Below, piece by piece: positions 1 to 8,189 of a DNA stretch of 11,048 nucleotides (positions within the stretch are counted from its first letter, which is position 1; each line of letters opens with the position of its first letter). Both the position numbers and the translations under genes were made by a program. Source of the stretch: DAOPJM01 sp035399665 (lineage in GTDB: Bacteria; Bacillota; Clostridia; Christensenellales; CAG-138); the NCBI GenBank assembly GCA_035399665.1, contig DAOPJM010000045.1, positions 1 through 11,048 on the forward strand, given 5' to 3'. The notes beneath the pieces were generated by a model, which worked only from the letters and a program-made list of their open reading frames with translations, was not told the DNA's origin and searched no databases.

Positions 1-1
1 C

Positions 2-3000
2 GAGCGCGAGCAAATCGCGGAAAGGAGCGACACAAATGAGCGAACTGACCTACACCAAGAACGGGGATTACCTGATTCCCGACCTGACACTGACAGAGCA
101 GCCGGAGACGAGTCTCGGCAAGTACGGGAGGATGCGGAAGTCGTATCTGAAGGAACACCGCCCGATACTCTGGAATCGCCTGATTCTCTCGGAGAAGCTG
201 TACCCGCACCTGACGGAGATCGACGAGACGGCGAACCGGAGACTCTCACAAATGATGCCGGAGCTGATGAAATCGGCGGGAGTGACGGAGAGCCTGAAAG
301 CGGAAGACCCGATGAAGTGGACTGGATTGATGAACAACCTGAAAGCGCAGGCGGAGGAAATTATACTCAAGGAGTTAGTTTTCAACTAAGTCTGTTCCCC
401 TCGGAAGAGGAACAAATAGCCCTGATTGATGAAGCGGAGAGCGTGACCGATACGCCCTTCGCTTTTTCATTTGAGCAGGCAGATATAGACCATATACTCC
501 GTCTCGGCAGCAATACGGACAATTGCCGCACGAGAATAGCCGCAGAGTACATGAAGGGAAAACCTCTTGATACGATTGCGGAGTTCTTCAAAGCCGAATA
601 TCACGGCGGCTTCGGTCTCAAGACTGAGCGTGGAAATATGTCTGCGTGGTATGCGGAGGACGGTATTCACCTTGCCCGCGGAAACGGCGCAAGGTATGTT
701 AAATCGGCTCAGGTCATTCCGTGGAGAGACGTTGCGGAGCGTATAAGCGAGCTTATGGAGCAGGGACAGTTTGCCACCAACGTGGAGCTTGCCGAAACAG
801 AAAGCAATACCCGCCGTCAGCTCGCACAGTCTCTTTGGTATCTTCGCCAGGACTTTTCCGAGAACGCAATCGAACAGAGCTTTTTGAGCACCATGGATGA
901 GTTCAGAGGCGGAGGTTTTCCGGACGAAACACAAAAACTTGCCGACGCATTGGCACAGCCCAAATACCTTGCCGCTATTACACGGGAGTTTGAGCAATTC
1001 CGCGACGCCTATCACGCAGACCGTCATCTTCTGCGTTTTAACTTCCACCATGTAGATGATTTGCTTTCGGGACTTCAAGATTTGTCTCACTCTTGGCGTG
1101 AATACTCGACCGATATGGCTGCGCTCCCGGATGTCGCTGCGTTTATTACGGAGGACGAAATCAACGATTCAATCGCGCACGGAAGCTCGGTAGAAGGCGG
1201 TAAAGGCAGGCTCTATGAGTATTTCAAGGAAAATCACACCACTCAGGAGCAGGTCGCTTTTCTCAAGAACGAGTACGGAATAGGCGGACGCTCTCATGCG
1301 GTATCTCGTTCCTCCGGTAGCAACGAAAACCACAGCAGCAAAGGTATCAGTCTCAAAAAGACAGGTTGTACGGAAATCCAGCTTGCATGGAGCAACGTCG
1401 CAAAGCGCATATCCGATCTTATTCGTCAGAACCGCTACTTCACGACGAAGGAACAGGATCGTTACGATGAAATCCAGCGTGAAAAAGCAGTACAGGTACA
1501 GGAAACAGCATCTGTATCATCCTATTCCGACTATGCTTCCGTAAAGGATGCTCACGCCGGAGATATCGTGCTCTACCAGGTGGGCGACTTCTTTGAACTT
1601 TACGGAGCAGACGCGGAGGCGGCTGCCGAAGTGCTGGATCTCAATCTGTCATCCCGTAATATTCCCGATGTCGGGCGCGTTCCCTTGTGCGGTATACCCT
1701 CAAACCGCTTGGAGCAGTATGTAGAAAAGCTGCAAGACGCCGGACACTCCATTACCGTTTCCGGTATCGAGCAGCAGAGCGGCGAGCGTCGGGTTTTCAA
1801 TCTGCCAACTATAGAACATGAAGCGACACAACCCACTGTCAGTGAGCGTATAGCGCAGTTTAAGCCTGTGGTAATTGCCGCCGTTTCGGAAGACGTTCGT
1901 TATCGCAATGCTTGCGGACATTCCGACCGAGAAAATGCCGAAATTGAGTGCAACGCCGCCGTTCAGCGCGCAGTCCTAAATTCCGGCGACATGGAGCTTA
2001 TCCGTCAATTCTCGGATGTACCGGAGTTCCGAAGCGGGCTTCATCAGGAGGTCTTTGACGATACCTATCCGCGTCTTCACGAGCTTCTGCGTCCGCTTTC
2101 GCAGGACGATATAGACGCTGCCCTCCGAAGCTGGAACGGCGACATTGCCAGCAAGCGCCGCGTTCAAGACTATATGACCGACCATGCCCGCGACAAGGAT
2201 ACCGCCGCATGGCTCTCCCGTGAATACGGTAACACGGACACAAAAAGTCTCTTTATCATTCGTGCGGGAAGTCCCGAGGGCTTGGAATTGCCATGGGCAA
2301 AGGTACAACGTTACCTTGCACAGCTTGTCCGTGAGGACAGGTTCTTTACCGAGCCGGAGCTTGATAGCTTTGCAGATATTGACGCCGCCGCAGTCCGTGA
2401 AAGCCTGAACACTCCCGAAGCGGAGCGACGAGTTGACGATATGTTGGCACAAGCAAAGCGGATCGCCGCCGAAAGCGCTGTCCCGTCATATGAACGCTTC
2501 TCCGTTATTGAGACAGGCAACGGCTACGCCATATGGGACGACCTTCACGACAGCTACTATGTGGACGATGTAGGCGTCACCGAGCATTTCACAAGCGAGT
2601 GGCAGACCGAGGACTATTTGAACGAAGTGCGTAAAGCCGTCGCGGAGCAGGACGCCGCCGACTGGCTGGCCGTAGAAAGGTCTAAGGTTACTCCCGAAGT
2701 CGAAGCGATGCCCCCGGAGCGCATGGAGCAGATCGCAGAGGCGTTTGAAGCCGCCGGTTTCCATTATGACGATATTAACAGCTATGGCGGGTATCTGGTC
2801 TTTCTTGAAGAAGGTGGGAATCCCTACACCTTTGAGAGCTGGGAAGAAGCCGCCGATTGGATAGATGGTGTGGTATTTGATGACCCGGCGCGAAGTATCG
2901 CTGCAGAGCGTGTTATGCACCCGGAACGGTTTGAACAGGTAGGGCCGGCACAACCAGCTTTCAAGTATAGCGTGGGTGATACCGTCTATCTTGAAGACGG

Positions 3001-3183
3001 CAAGCCCTTTATCGTAGAAGAGGTCACGGACATGCACGTTCAGCTCCGCGACCCGACATTGTACTATCCTATCTGGCGCTCAGAAAGCCGCGAGAGCTTC
3101 GCAAGACTGATGGAGCGTTATCCGCAGCCGGATAAAGACAAACCCGCGAGACCGGAAATGACAACGGAGACCGTGGCAGTCTA
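2..3183 (+). CDS. Giant polyvalent methylase/helicase protein, N-terminal and middle part (5' partial, cut by N gap)
   Basis: Frame 2 is open from the first bases of the window to the gap, about 1060 codons with no stop, so the true start lies upstream; the ATG at 317 is internal. Order seen: an Asp/Glu/Arg/Gly/Pro-rich, probably disordered linker (2 to about 380); QLSLF followed by PSEEEQ (383-415); module copy 1 (476-802); module copy 2 (1148-1474); a MutS domain-I-like segment (1520-1780); module copy 3 (2096-2380); small alpha/beta segments around YERFSVIETGNGYAIWDD and FKYSVGDTVYLEDGKPF. This arrangement is what I know from very large ICE-borne SNF2 helicase/methylase proteins of Clostridia, often well over 2000 residues and grouped with 'polyvalent proteins'. 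Their role is not settled; processing or protecting transferred DNA in the recipient is the usual suggestion. It belongs with the segment after the gap, because that segment's frame is open from the gap edge and completes the family's architecture. Confidence 0.85.
22..27 (+). promoter_or_regulatory. Ribosome binding site of embedded tnpV
   Basis: AAGGAG lies 8 bases before the ATG at 36. It sits inside the coding frame of the giant gene, and is independent evidence that the embedded frame is translated rather than being a chance open frame. Confidence 0.6.
36..389 (+). CDS. tnpV: TnpV-family transposon protein, embedded out of frame in the giant gene
   Basis: The 117-residue product matches my memory of the TnpV family (named from Tn4451-type elements). 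It has the N-terminal MSELTYTKNGDYLIPDL type of start, the central GKYGRMRKSYLKEHRP block (residues 28-43) and the C-terminal LKAQAEEIILKEL helix; the length is usual for the family. The biochemical function of TnpV is not established. The ATG at 36 follows AAGGAG by 8 bases. The whole gene lies in the +1 frame relative to the giant helicase frame, which has no stop across it. The TnpV frame has normal hydrophobic patterning, while the helicase-frame product of the same bases is charged and low-complexity, so TnpV is the better candidate for the older, constrained frame. The stop TAA (387-389) falls within the codons of the QLSLF motif of the other frame. Confidence 0.75.
   Translation: MSELTYTKNGDYLIPDLTLTEQPETSLGKYGRMRKSYLKEHRPILWNRLILSEKLYPHLTEIDETANRRLSQMMPELMKSAGVTESLKAEDPMKWTGLMNNLKAQAEEIILKELVFN
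383..397 (+). other. QLSLF peptide resembling the beta sliding-clamp binding motif
   Basis: The five codons caa-cta-agt-ctg-ttc in the giant gene's frame encode QLSLF, an exact match to the bacterial DnaN (beta clamp) binding consensus QL[S/D]LF. It lies at the junction of a disordered linker and folded modules, the exposed kind of place where such motifs usually work. Binding is inference; short motifs can occur by chance. Confidence 0.45.
476..2380 (+). repeat. Three diverged copies of one protein module (476-802, 1148-1474, 2096-2380)
   Basis: Each copy starts with D/E-I-(D/N) (ADIDHILRLGS, DEINDSIAHGS, DDIDAALRSW), continues with a basic R/K-R-(I/L/V)-x-x-(Y/E)-(Y/M/F) helix (TRIAAEYM, GRLYEYF, RRVQDYM) and an EY(G/H) turn, and ends with a highly similar signature: IPWRDVAERISELM, LAWSNVAKRISDLI and LPWAKVQRYLAQLV, followed by QFATNVEL, RYFTTKEQ and RFFTEPEL. 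Lengths are about 109, 109 and 95 residues. The copies have diverged far at DNA level, so duplication is old. The function of the module is unknown to me. A MutS-like domain sits between copies 2 and 3. Confidence 0.7.
1520..1780 (+). other. MutS domain I-like segment within the giant protein
   Basis: About 87 residues read like the mismatch-recognition domain I of MutS. YQVGDFFELYGADAEAAAEV matches the MutS block with G-D-F-Y-E-L-F, followed by D-L-N-L-S-S-R, V-P-L-C-G-I-P and N-R-L-E-Q-Y-V-E-K-L, the equivalents of the MutS I-P-M-A-G-I-P and A-V-E-N-Y-L-A-K-L blocks. The F-x-E motif that inserts Phe at a mismatch in MutS is present as F-F-E (1589-1597). None of the later MutS clamp or ATPase domains follow. 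Confidence 0.7.
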
Positions 3184-3283
3184 NNNNNNNNNNNNNNNNN
3201 NNNNNNNNNNNNNNNNNNNNNNNNNNNNNNNNNNNNNNNNNNNNNNNNNNNNNNNNNNNNNNNNNNNNNNNNNNNNNNNNNNN
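3184..3283. other. Assembly gap of 100 N inside the giant gene
   Basis: Exactly 100 N, the usual scaffold placeholder of unknown true length. Before it the giant gene is in frame 2 (ending in ETVAV and a codon beginning TA, probably Tyr). After it the frame starting at 3285 reads GAKAKFRMNMDAI. If the gene is intact, the true gap length is a multiple of 3, so the frame change is an artefact of the placeholder. Confidence 0.95.
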
Positions 3284-3284
3284 C

Positions 3285-6200
3285 GGCGCGAAAGCAAAGT
3301 TTCGTATGAACATGGACGCCATCAATACGCTGATGCAAATCGAATCGGAAGGTCGTACAGCAACACCGGAAGAGCAGGAGATTTTGTCGAAATATGTCGG
3401 TTGGGGCGGTTTAGCTGATGTCTTCGATGAAACAAAGACAGGATGGGCAAGCGAATTTGCAGAGCTTAAAGCCGCACTCTCCCCGGATGAATACACCGCC
3501 GCAAGAGCTTCAACGCTGAACGCTCACTATACCTCTCCCACCGTTATCCGCGCCATTTATGAAGCGGTCGGTAATATGGGATTCCAGACGGGCAACATTT
3601 TGGAGCCTTCAATGGGTATCGGCAATTTCTTTGGTCTTCTCCCTGACAGCATGTCGGAAAGTAAGCTCTACGGCGTGGAGCTGGACAGCATCACCGGTAG
3701 AATCGCTCAGCAGCTTTACCCCAAAGCAGACATCACCATTGCAGGTTTTGAGACGACAGACCGTAAAGACTTCTATGATCTGGCGGTCGGCAACGTCCCG
3801 TTTGGGCAGTACCAGGTCAATGATCGCGCATACAATAAACTCGGCTTTTCCATTCACGATTACTTCTTCGCCAAGTCACTGGATCAGGTTCGCCCCGGTG
3901 GTGTTGTGGCATTCGTCACATCTCGCTATACCATGGACAAGCAGTCGCCGGAGGTTCGTAAGTATATCGCACAGCGAGCCGATTTCCTCGGTGCAATTCG
4001 TCTTCCGAACAATGCTTTCCGGGCAAATGCCGGAACGGATGTAGTCAGCGACATCATCTTCCTGCAAAAGCGAGACAGCCCGATAAGCATTGAGCCGGAT
4101 TGGGTACACCTCGGTCAAAACGAAGACGGTTTCTCCATCAACAGCTATTTCATTGAGCATCCCGAAATGATACTCGGTCGTCAGACCTCCGAAAGCACAC
4201 AATACGGAAAACAGGACTTCACCGTTGAGCCTATTGAGGGTGCAGACCTCGCCGAGCAGCTTCACGAAGCGGTCGCCCATATCGGAGGACAATATGCCGA
4301 AGCGGAGCTGCCGGAGCTGGGCGAAGGCGAAGAAATCGACACATCTATTCCCGCCGACCCGAATGTGAAGAATTACAGCTATACCGTTGTGGACGGAAAT
4401 GTCTACTACCGCGAGAACAGCAGGATGGTGAAGCCGGAGTTGAATGCTACCGCTATTGAGCGCGTCAAAGGCATGGTAGAGCTACGCGATTGTGTGAAAA
4501 AGCTCATCGGTCAGCAGATGGACGGTTTTATCTCCGACACAGCCATTCGTAAGACCCAGGCAGAGCTTAACGATATGTACGATGACTTCACGGCGAAATA
4601 CGGACTTTTGAACAGCCGTGGAAGCGCTCTTGCCTTTGCGGATGACAGCTCATATTACCTCTTATGCTCCCTTGAGGTGCTGGATGAGGACAACAACCTT
4701 TCGCGCAAAGCGGATATGTTCACCAAACGGACGATAAAGCCACATCAGGCAGTAGAATCCGTGGATACCGCTTCGGAGGCACTGGCACTCTCTATCTCCG
4801 AAAAGGCAAAGGTAGACATGCCGTATATGAGCCGTCTCACAGGTAAAACCGAAGAGGCGTTGGCAGCGGAGCTTGCCGGAATTATCTTCTTGAATCCGCA
4901 GAATGAGCAGTATGAAACCTCCGATGAATATCTCTCCGGCAATGTGCGCGAGAAGCTGAGACTTGCGCGGCTTGCGCTCCCGGCAGACCCGAAGTTCACA
5001 GCAAATGTGACTGCACTTGAGGCGGCTCAGCCCAAAGACCTTGACGCAAGCGAGATCGAGGTTCGTCTCGGTGCGACATGGATAGACCGCAACTATATCC
5101 AGCAGTTCATGATTGAAACCTTTGAACCACCGTATTATCTGCGCCGCAGCATTGAGGTCAACTATTCGCAGTTCACCGCCGAATGGAATATCTCGGGCAA
5201 GAGCCAACCAAGCTACAGCGATGTGAACGCCTATATGACTTATGGCACGGACAGAGCCAACGCATATAAGATACTCGAAGACACGTTGAATCTCCGCGAT
5301 GTGCGTATCTACGATACCAAAACCGACCCCGACGGCAAGGAACGCCGTGTACTGAACAGCAAAGAGACTACTCTTGCCCAACAGAAACAGCAGGCAATTC
5401 GAGAAGCGTTCCAGGACTGGATTTGGCGTGACCCTGACAGACGGCAGGAGCTTGTTCAGAGATACAACGAAATATTCAACAGCACGAGACCCCGCGAATA
5501 CGATGGACGGCATATTACCTTCACCGGTATGAATCCGGAAATCCGCCTGCGGGAACACCAGCTTAACGCTGTGGCGCACATCCTATACGGCGGGAACACG
5601 CTCCTTGCACACGAGGTCGGTGCGGGCAAGACCTTTGAAATGGTAGCCGCTGCTATGGAATCAAAACGTCTTGGTCTTTGTCAAAAATCGCTCTTTGTCG
5701 TGCCGAATCACCTCACGGAACAGTGGGCGTCGGAGTTCCTGCGCCTCTATCCCTCCGCAAATATCCTCGTAGCGACGAAAAAGGACTTCGAGACCCGCAA
5801 CCGCAAAAAGTTCTGCGCCCGAATCGCCACCGGAGACTACGATGCCATCATCATCGGGCATTCGCAGTTTGAACGTATTCCTGTCTCCCGAGAGCGTCAG
5901 GAACGGCTGCTTCAAGAGCAGATCGACGAAATCACAGAAGGACTTGAAGAGCTCAAGTCCAGCCGTGCGGAACGTTTTACGATAAAGAGCCTTGAACGCA
6001 CGAAGAAAAGCCTTGAGGTCAAATTGAAAAAGCTCCAGGACGGGACACGCAAGGACGACGTAATCACATTTGAACAGTTAGGTGTTGACCGTCTCTATGT
6101 GGATGAGGCACATTCGTTCAAAAACCTGTTCCTCTACACAAAAATGAGAAACGTCGCCGGTCTTTCGACCACGGATGCACAGAAATCCTCCGACATGCTG

Positions 6201-8189
6201 CTCAAGTGCCGCTATATCGATGAAGTCACCGACAGCAAGGGTGTAATCTTCGCCACCGGTACTCCTGTCAGCAACAGTATGACGGAGCTCTACACGATGA
6301 TGCGCTATCTCCAACATGACACCATACAAAGGAAAGGTCTCGCGCATTTTGACTGCTGGGCTTCGACCTTCGGTGAAACTCAAACCGCCATAGAACTTGC
6401 GCCAGAAGGCACAGGTTATCGCGCACGTACAAGATTCGCCAAATTCTTCAATCTGCCGGAGCTGATGAATCTGTTTAAGGAAGCCGCCGACATCAAAACG
6501 TCCGACCAGCTTCATCTTCCCACGCCGACGCCGGTATATCACAGCGTCGTGACCCAGCCAACGGAAATCCAGAAAGGCATGGTGCAGGAGTTATCTGAAC
6601 GTGCCGCCGCTGTCCATGCGGGAACTGTTGATGCGACGGTTGACAACATGCTCAAGATAACTTCCGATGGACGCAAGCTCGGTCTTGACCAGCGCGTAAT
6701 CAACCCGGATTTGCCCGATGACCCGCAAAGCAAGGTCAACCAATGTGTTGGAAATATCTATCGCATCTGGGATGAGGGACAGCCCGAAAAGCTGACGCAG
6801 CTTGTATTCTGCGACCTATCCACGCCTAAGAGCACCGTTGCCCGCAAGGTAGCAAAATCCTCGGCAGGAAATCTCGACAGTCCCGAGGTTCACGCGCTTG
6901 AAGCTATGCTCGATAAGGAAAACGATGACGGTACTGCGTTCTCGGTATATGACGACATTCGGGAAAAGCTCGTCGCTATGGGCGTTCCGCGCGAACAGAT
7001 CGCGTTCATTCATGAAGCCAACACCGAAGTACGCAAAAAGGAATTATTCGCAAAAGTCCGCTCCGGTCAGGTGAGAGTATTGCTCGGAAGCACCTTCAAG
7101 ATGGGAGCTGGAATGAACGTCCAGGATCGGCTTGTGGCACTTCACGATTTAGATTGTCCGTGGAGACCGGGCGACCTTGAACAACGCTCCGGTCGTATCA
7201 TCCGTCAGGGCAATATGAACCCGGAGGTGCATATCTTCCGTTACGTTACGGAATCGACATTTGACGCCTATTTGTGGCAAACCGTAGAGAATAAGCAGAA
7301 GTTTATTTCGCAGATTATGACATCGAAAAGTCCTGTCCGCTCCTGCGACGACATCGATGAAACCGCACTCTCTTATGCGGAGATTAAAGCGTTGTGCGCC
7401 GGTGATGTTCGTATCAAGGAAAAGATGGATTTGGATGTGGACGTAGCGCGGTTGAAACTCATGAAAGCTAGTCACCAAAGTCAGCAGTACAAGCTAGAAG
7501 ACAATCTTCTTCGCTATTTCCCCGAGCAGATCGAACAGTGCAAAGGCTTCATTTCGGGGTTTGAAACAGATATGAAAACGCTTGAAGCACATCCGCACCC
7601 CAAGGACGGCTTCGCCGGTATGGAGGTACGCGGCGATAAACTCACGGATAAGGAAAACGCCGGTGCTGCGCTTGTGGACGCTTTCAAGGAAGTGAAAGGG
7701 CTTGAGCCTGTACCTGTCGGCAGCTATCGCGGCTTTGCTATGTCATTGACGCTTGAGGACTTCGGTAGAGATTATGTTCTCACGCTCAAGGGTGAAATGA
7801 CCCATCGTGTCTCACTCGGTAAAGACCCTCGCGGAAATCTGACACGAATCGACAATGCCTTAAACGGTATGACGGAGCGTTTGCAAAATGTGCGTGACCG
7901 TTTGGAGAACCTGTATGCACAGGTGGAAACCGCCAAGGGCGAGTTGGGTAAGCCGTTCCCGCAGGATGAAGAACTGAAGATAAAATCCACTCGTTTGGCA
8001 GAGTTGAATGCGGAGCTCAATATCGACGACAGAACGCCGTTGGAGCGCATGGCGCAGGATACCGAAATTGCGAAATCGACTCCGCATGTGGGGCAGTTAT
8101 CCCGTCCGTCCGTACTTGAAAAGCTGAAAAATCCTGTTTCTGCGTCTCAACAGCAAAAGAAAAAATCTCATGAATTGGAGGTCAGATGA
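3285..8189 (+). CDS. Giant polyvalent protein, C-terminal part: N6-adenine methylase-like domain plus DEAH SNF2-like helicase
   Basis: 1634 residues, numbered from the gap edge. The ATG at 3306 is internal: upstream codons read GAKAKFR, part of the conserved entry to this domain. The methylase-like domain has motif I EPSMGIGNFF (residue 107) and a catalytic-type NVPF (residue 170; classical N6-adenine enzymes have N/D-PP-Y/F). The helicase has LREHQLNAV, a Walker A EVGAGKT (777), Walker B DEAH (940), FATGTPVSNS (989) and motif VI EQRSGRIIRQG (1299), so both RecA-like lobes are complete and ATP hydrolysis is likely. Acidic/basic helices, likely coiled coil, fill the end, which finishes with SVLEKL and a Lys-rich tail. 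The probable role is ATP-driven remodelling and possible methylation of the element's DNA during or after transfer. The stop overlaps the next gene's start (TGATG), implying one operon with DUF3849 and mobC. Confidence 0.9.
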   Translation, partial: GAKAKFRMNMDAINTLMQIESEGRTATPEEQEILSKYVGWGGLADVFDETKTGWASEFAELKAALSPDEYTAARASTLNAHYTSPTVIRAIYEAVGNMGFQTGNILEPSMGIGNFFGLLPDSMSESKLYGVELDSITGRIAQQLYPKADITIAGFETTDRKDFYDLAVGNVPFGQYQVNDRAYNKLGFSIHDYFFAKSLDQVRPGGVVAFVTSRYTMDKQSPEVRKYIAQRADFLGAIRLPNNAFRANAGTDVVSDIIFLQKRDSPISIEPDWVHLGQNEDGFSINSYFIEHPEMILGRQTSESTQYGKQDFTVEPIEGADLAEQLHEAVAHIGGQYAEAELPELGEGEEIDTSIPADPNVKNYSYTVVDGNVYYRENSRMVKPELNATAIERVKGMVELRDCVKKLIGQQMDGFISDTAIRKTQAELNDMYDDFTAKYGLLNSRGSALAFADDSSYYLLCSLEVLDEDNNLSRKADMFTKRTIKPHQAVESVDTASEALALSISEKAKVDMPYMSRLTGKTEEALAAELAGIIFLNPQNEQYETSDEYLSGNVREKLRLARLALPADPKFTANVTALEAAQPKDLDASEIEVRLGATWIDRNYIQQFMIETFEPPYYLRRSIEVNYSQFTAEWNISGKSQPSYSDVNAYMTYGTDRANAYKILEDTLNLRDVRIYDTKTDPDGKERRVLNSKETTLAQQKQQAIREAFQDWIWRDPDRRQELVQRYNEIFNSTRPREYDGRHITFTGMNPEIRLREHQLNAVAHILYGGNTLLAHEVGAGKTFEMVAAAMESKRLGLCQKSLFVVPNHLTEQWASEFLRLYPSANILVATKKDFETRNRKKFCARIATGDYDAIIIGHSQFERIPVSRERQERLLQEQIDEITEGLEELKSSRAERFTIKSLERTKKSLEVKLKKLQDGTRKDDVITFEQLGVDRLYVDEAHSFKNLFLYTKMRNVAGLSTTDAQKSSDMLLKCRYIDEVTDSKGVIFATGTPVSNSMTELYTMMRYLQHDTIQRKGLAHFDCWASTFGETQTAIELAPEGTGYRARTRFAKFFNLPELMNLFKEAADIKTSDQLHLPTPTPVYHSVVTQPTEIQKGMVQELSERAAAVHAGTVDATVDNMLKITSDGRKLGLDQRVINPDLPDDPQSKVNQCVGNIYRIWDEGQPEKLTQLVFCDLSTPKSTVARKVAKSSAGNLDSPEVHALEAMLDKENDDGTAFSVYDDIREKLVAMGVPREQIAFIHEANTEVRKKELFAKVRSGQVRVLLGSTFKMGAGMNVQDRLVALHDLDCPWRPGDLEQRSGRIIRQGNMNPEVHIFRYVTESTFDAYLWQTVENKQKFISQIMTSKSPVRSCDDIDETALSYAEIKALCAGDVRIKEKMDLDVDVARLKLMKASHQSQQYKLEDNLLRYFPEQIEQCKGFISGFETDMKTLEAHPHPKDGFAGMEVRGDKLTDKENAGAALVDAFKEVKGLEPVPVGSYRGFAMSLTLEDFGRDYVLTLKGEMTHRVSLGKDPRGNLTRIDNALNGMTERLQNVRDRLENLYAQVETAKGELGKPFPQDEELKIKSTRLAELNAELNIDDRTPLERMAQDTEIAKSTPHVGQLSRPSVLEKLKNPVSASQQQKKKSHELEVR
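8177..8181 (+). promoter_or_regulatory. GGAGG ribosome binding site of the DUF3849 gene
   Basis: GGAGG ends 4 bases before the ATG at 8186 and 7 bases before the ATG at 8189. The better spacing favours 8189, which also gives the same one-base TGATG overlap seen at the next junction. Confidence 0.6.

Noticed and set aside
317..319. ATG at 317 as the start of the large gene
   Set aside because: The same frame is open upstream to the window edge, there is no ribosome binding site close to 317, and upstream residues look like this family's linker.
68..385. 105-codon minus-strand open frame over tnpV and the linker
   Set aside because: I see no recognisable product. Two plus-strand frames already explain the constraint here, and stops on the complement are rare as a by-product.
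3306..3308. ATG at 3306 as the start of a separate helicase gene
   Set aside because: Codons before it (GAKAKFR) belong to the conserved domain entry, and no ribosome binding site is seen. The apparent start is created by the gap.
4662..5579. 305-codon open frame on the minus strand
   Set aside because: It is antisense to the conserved region between the methylase-like and helicase domains of the giant protein, and its product shows no recognisable family. It is best explained as a codon-bias shadow.
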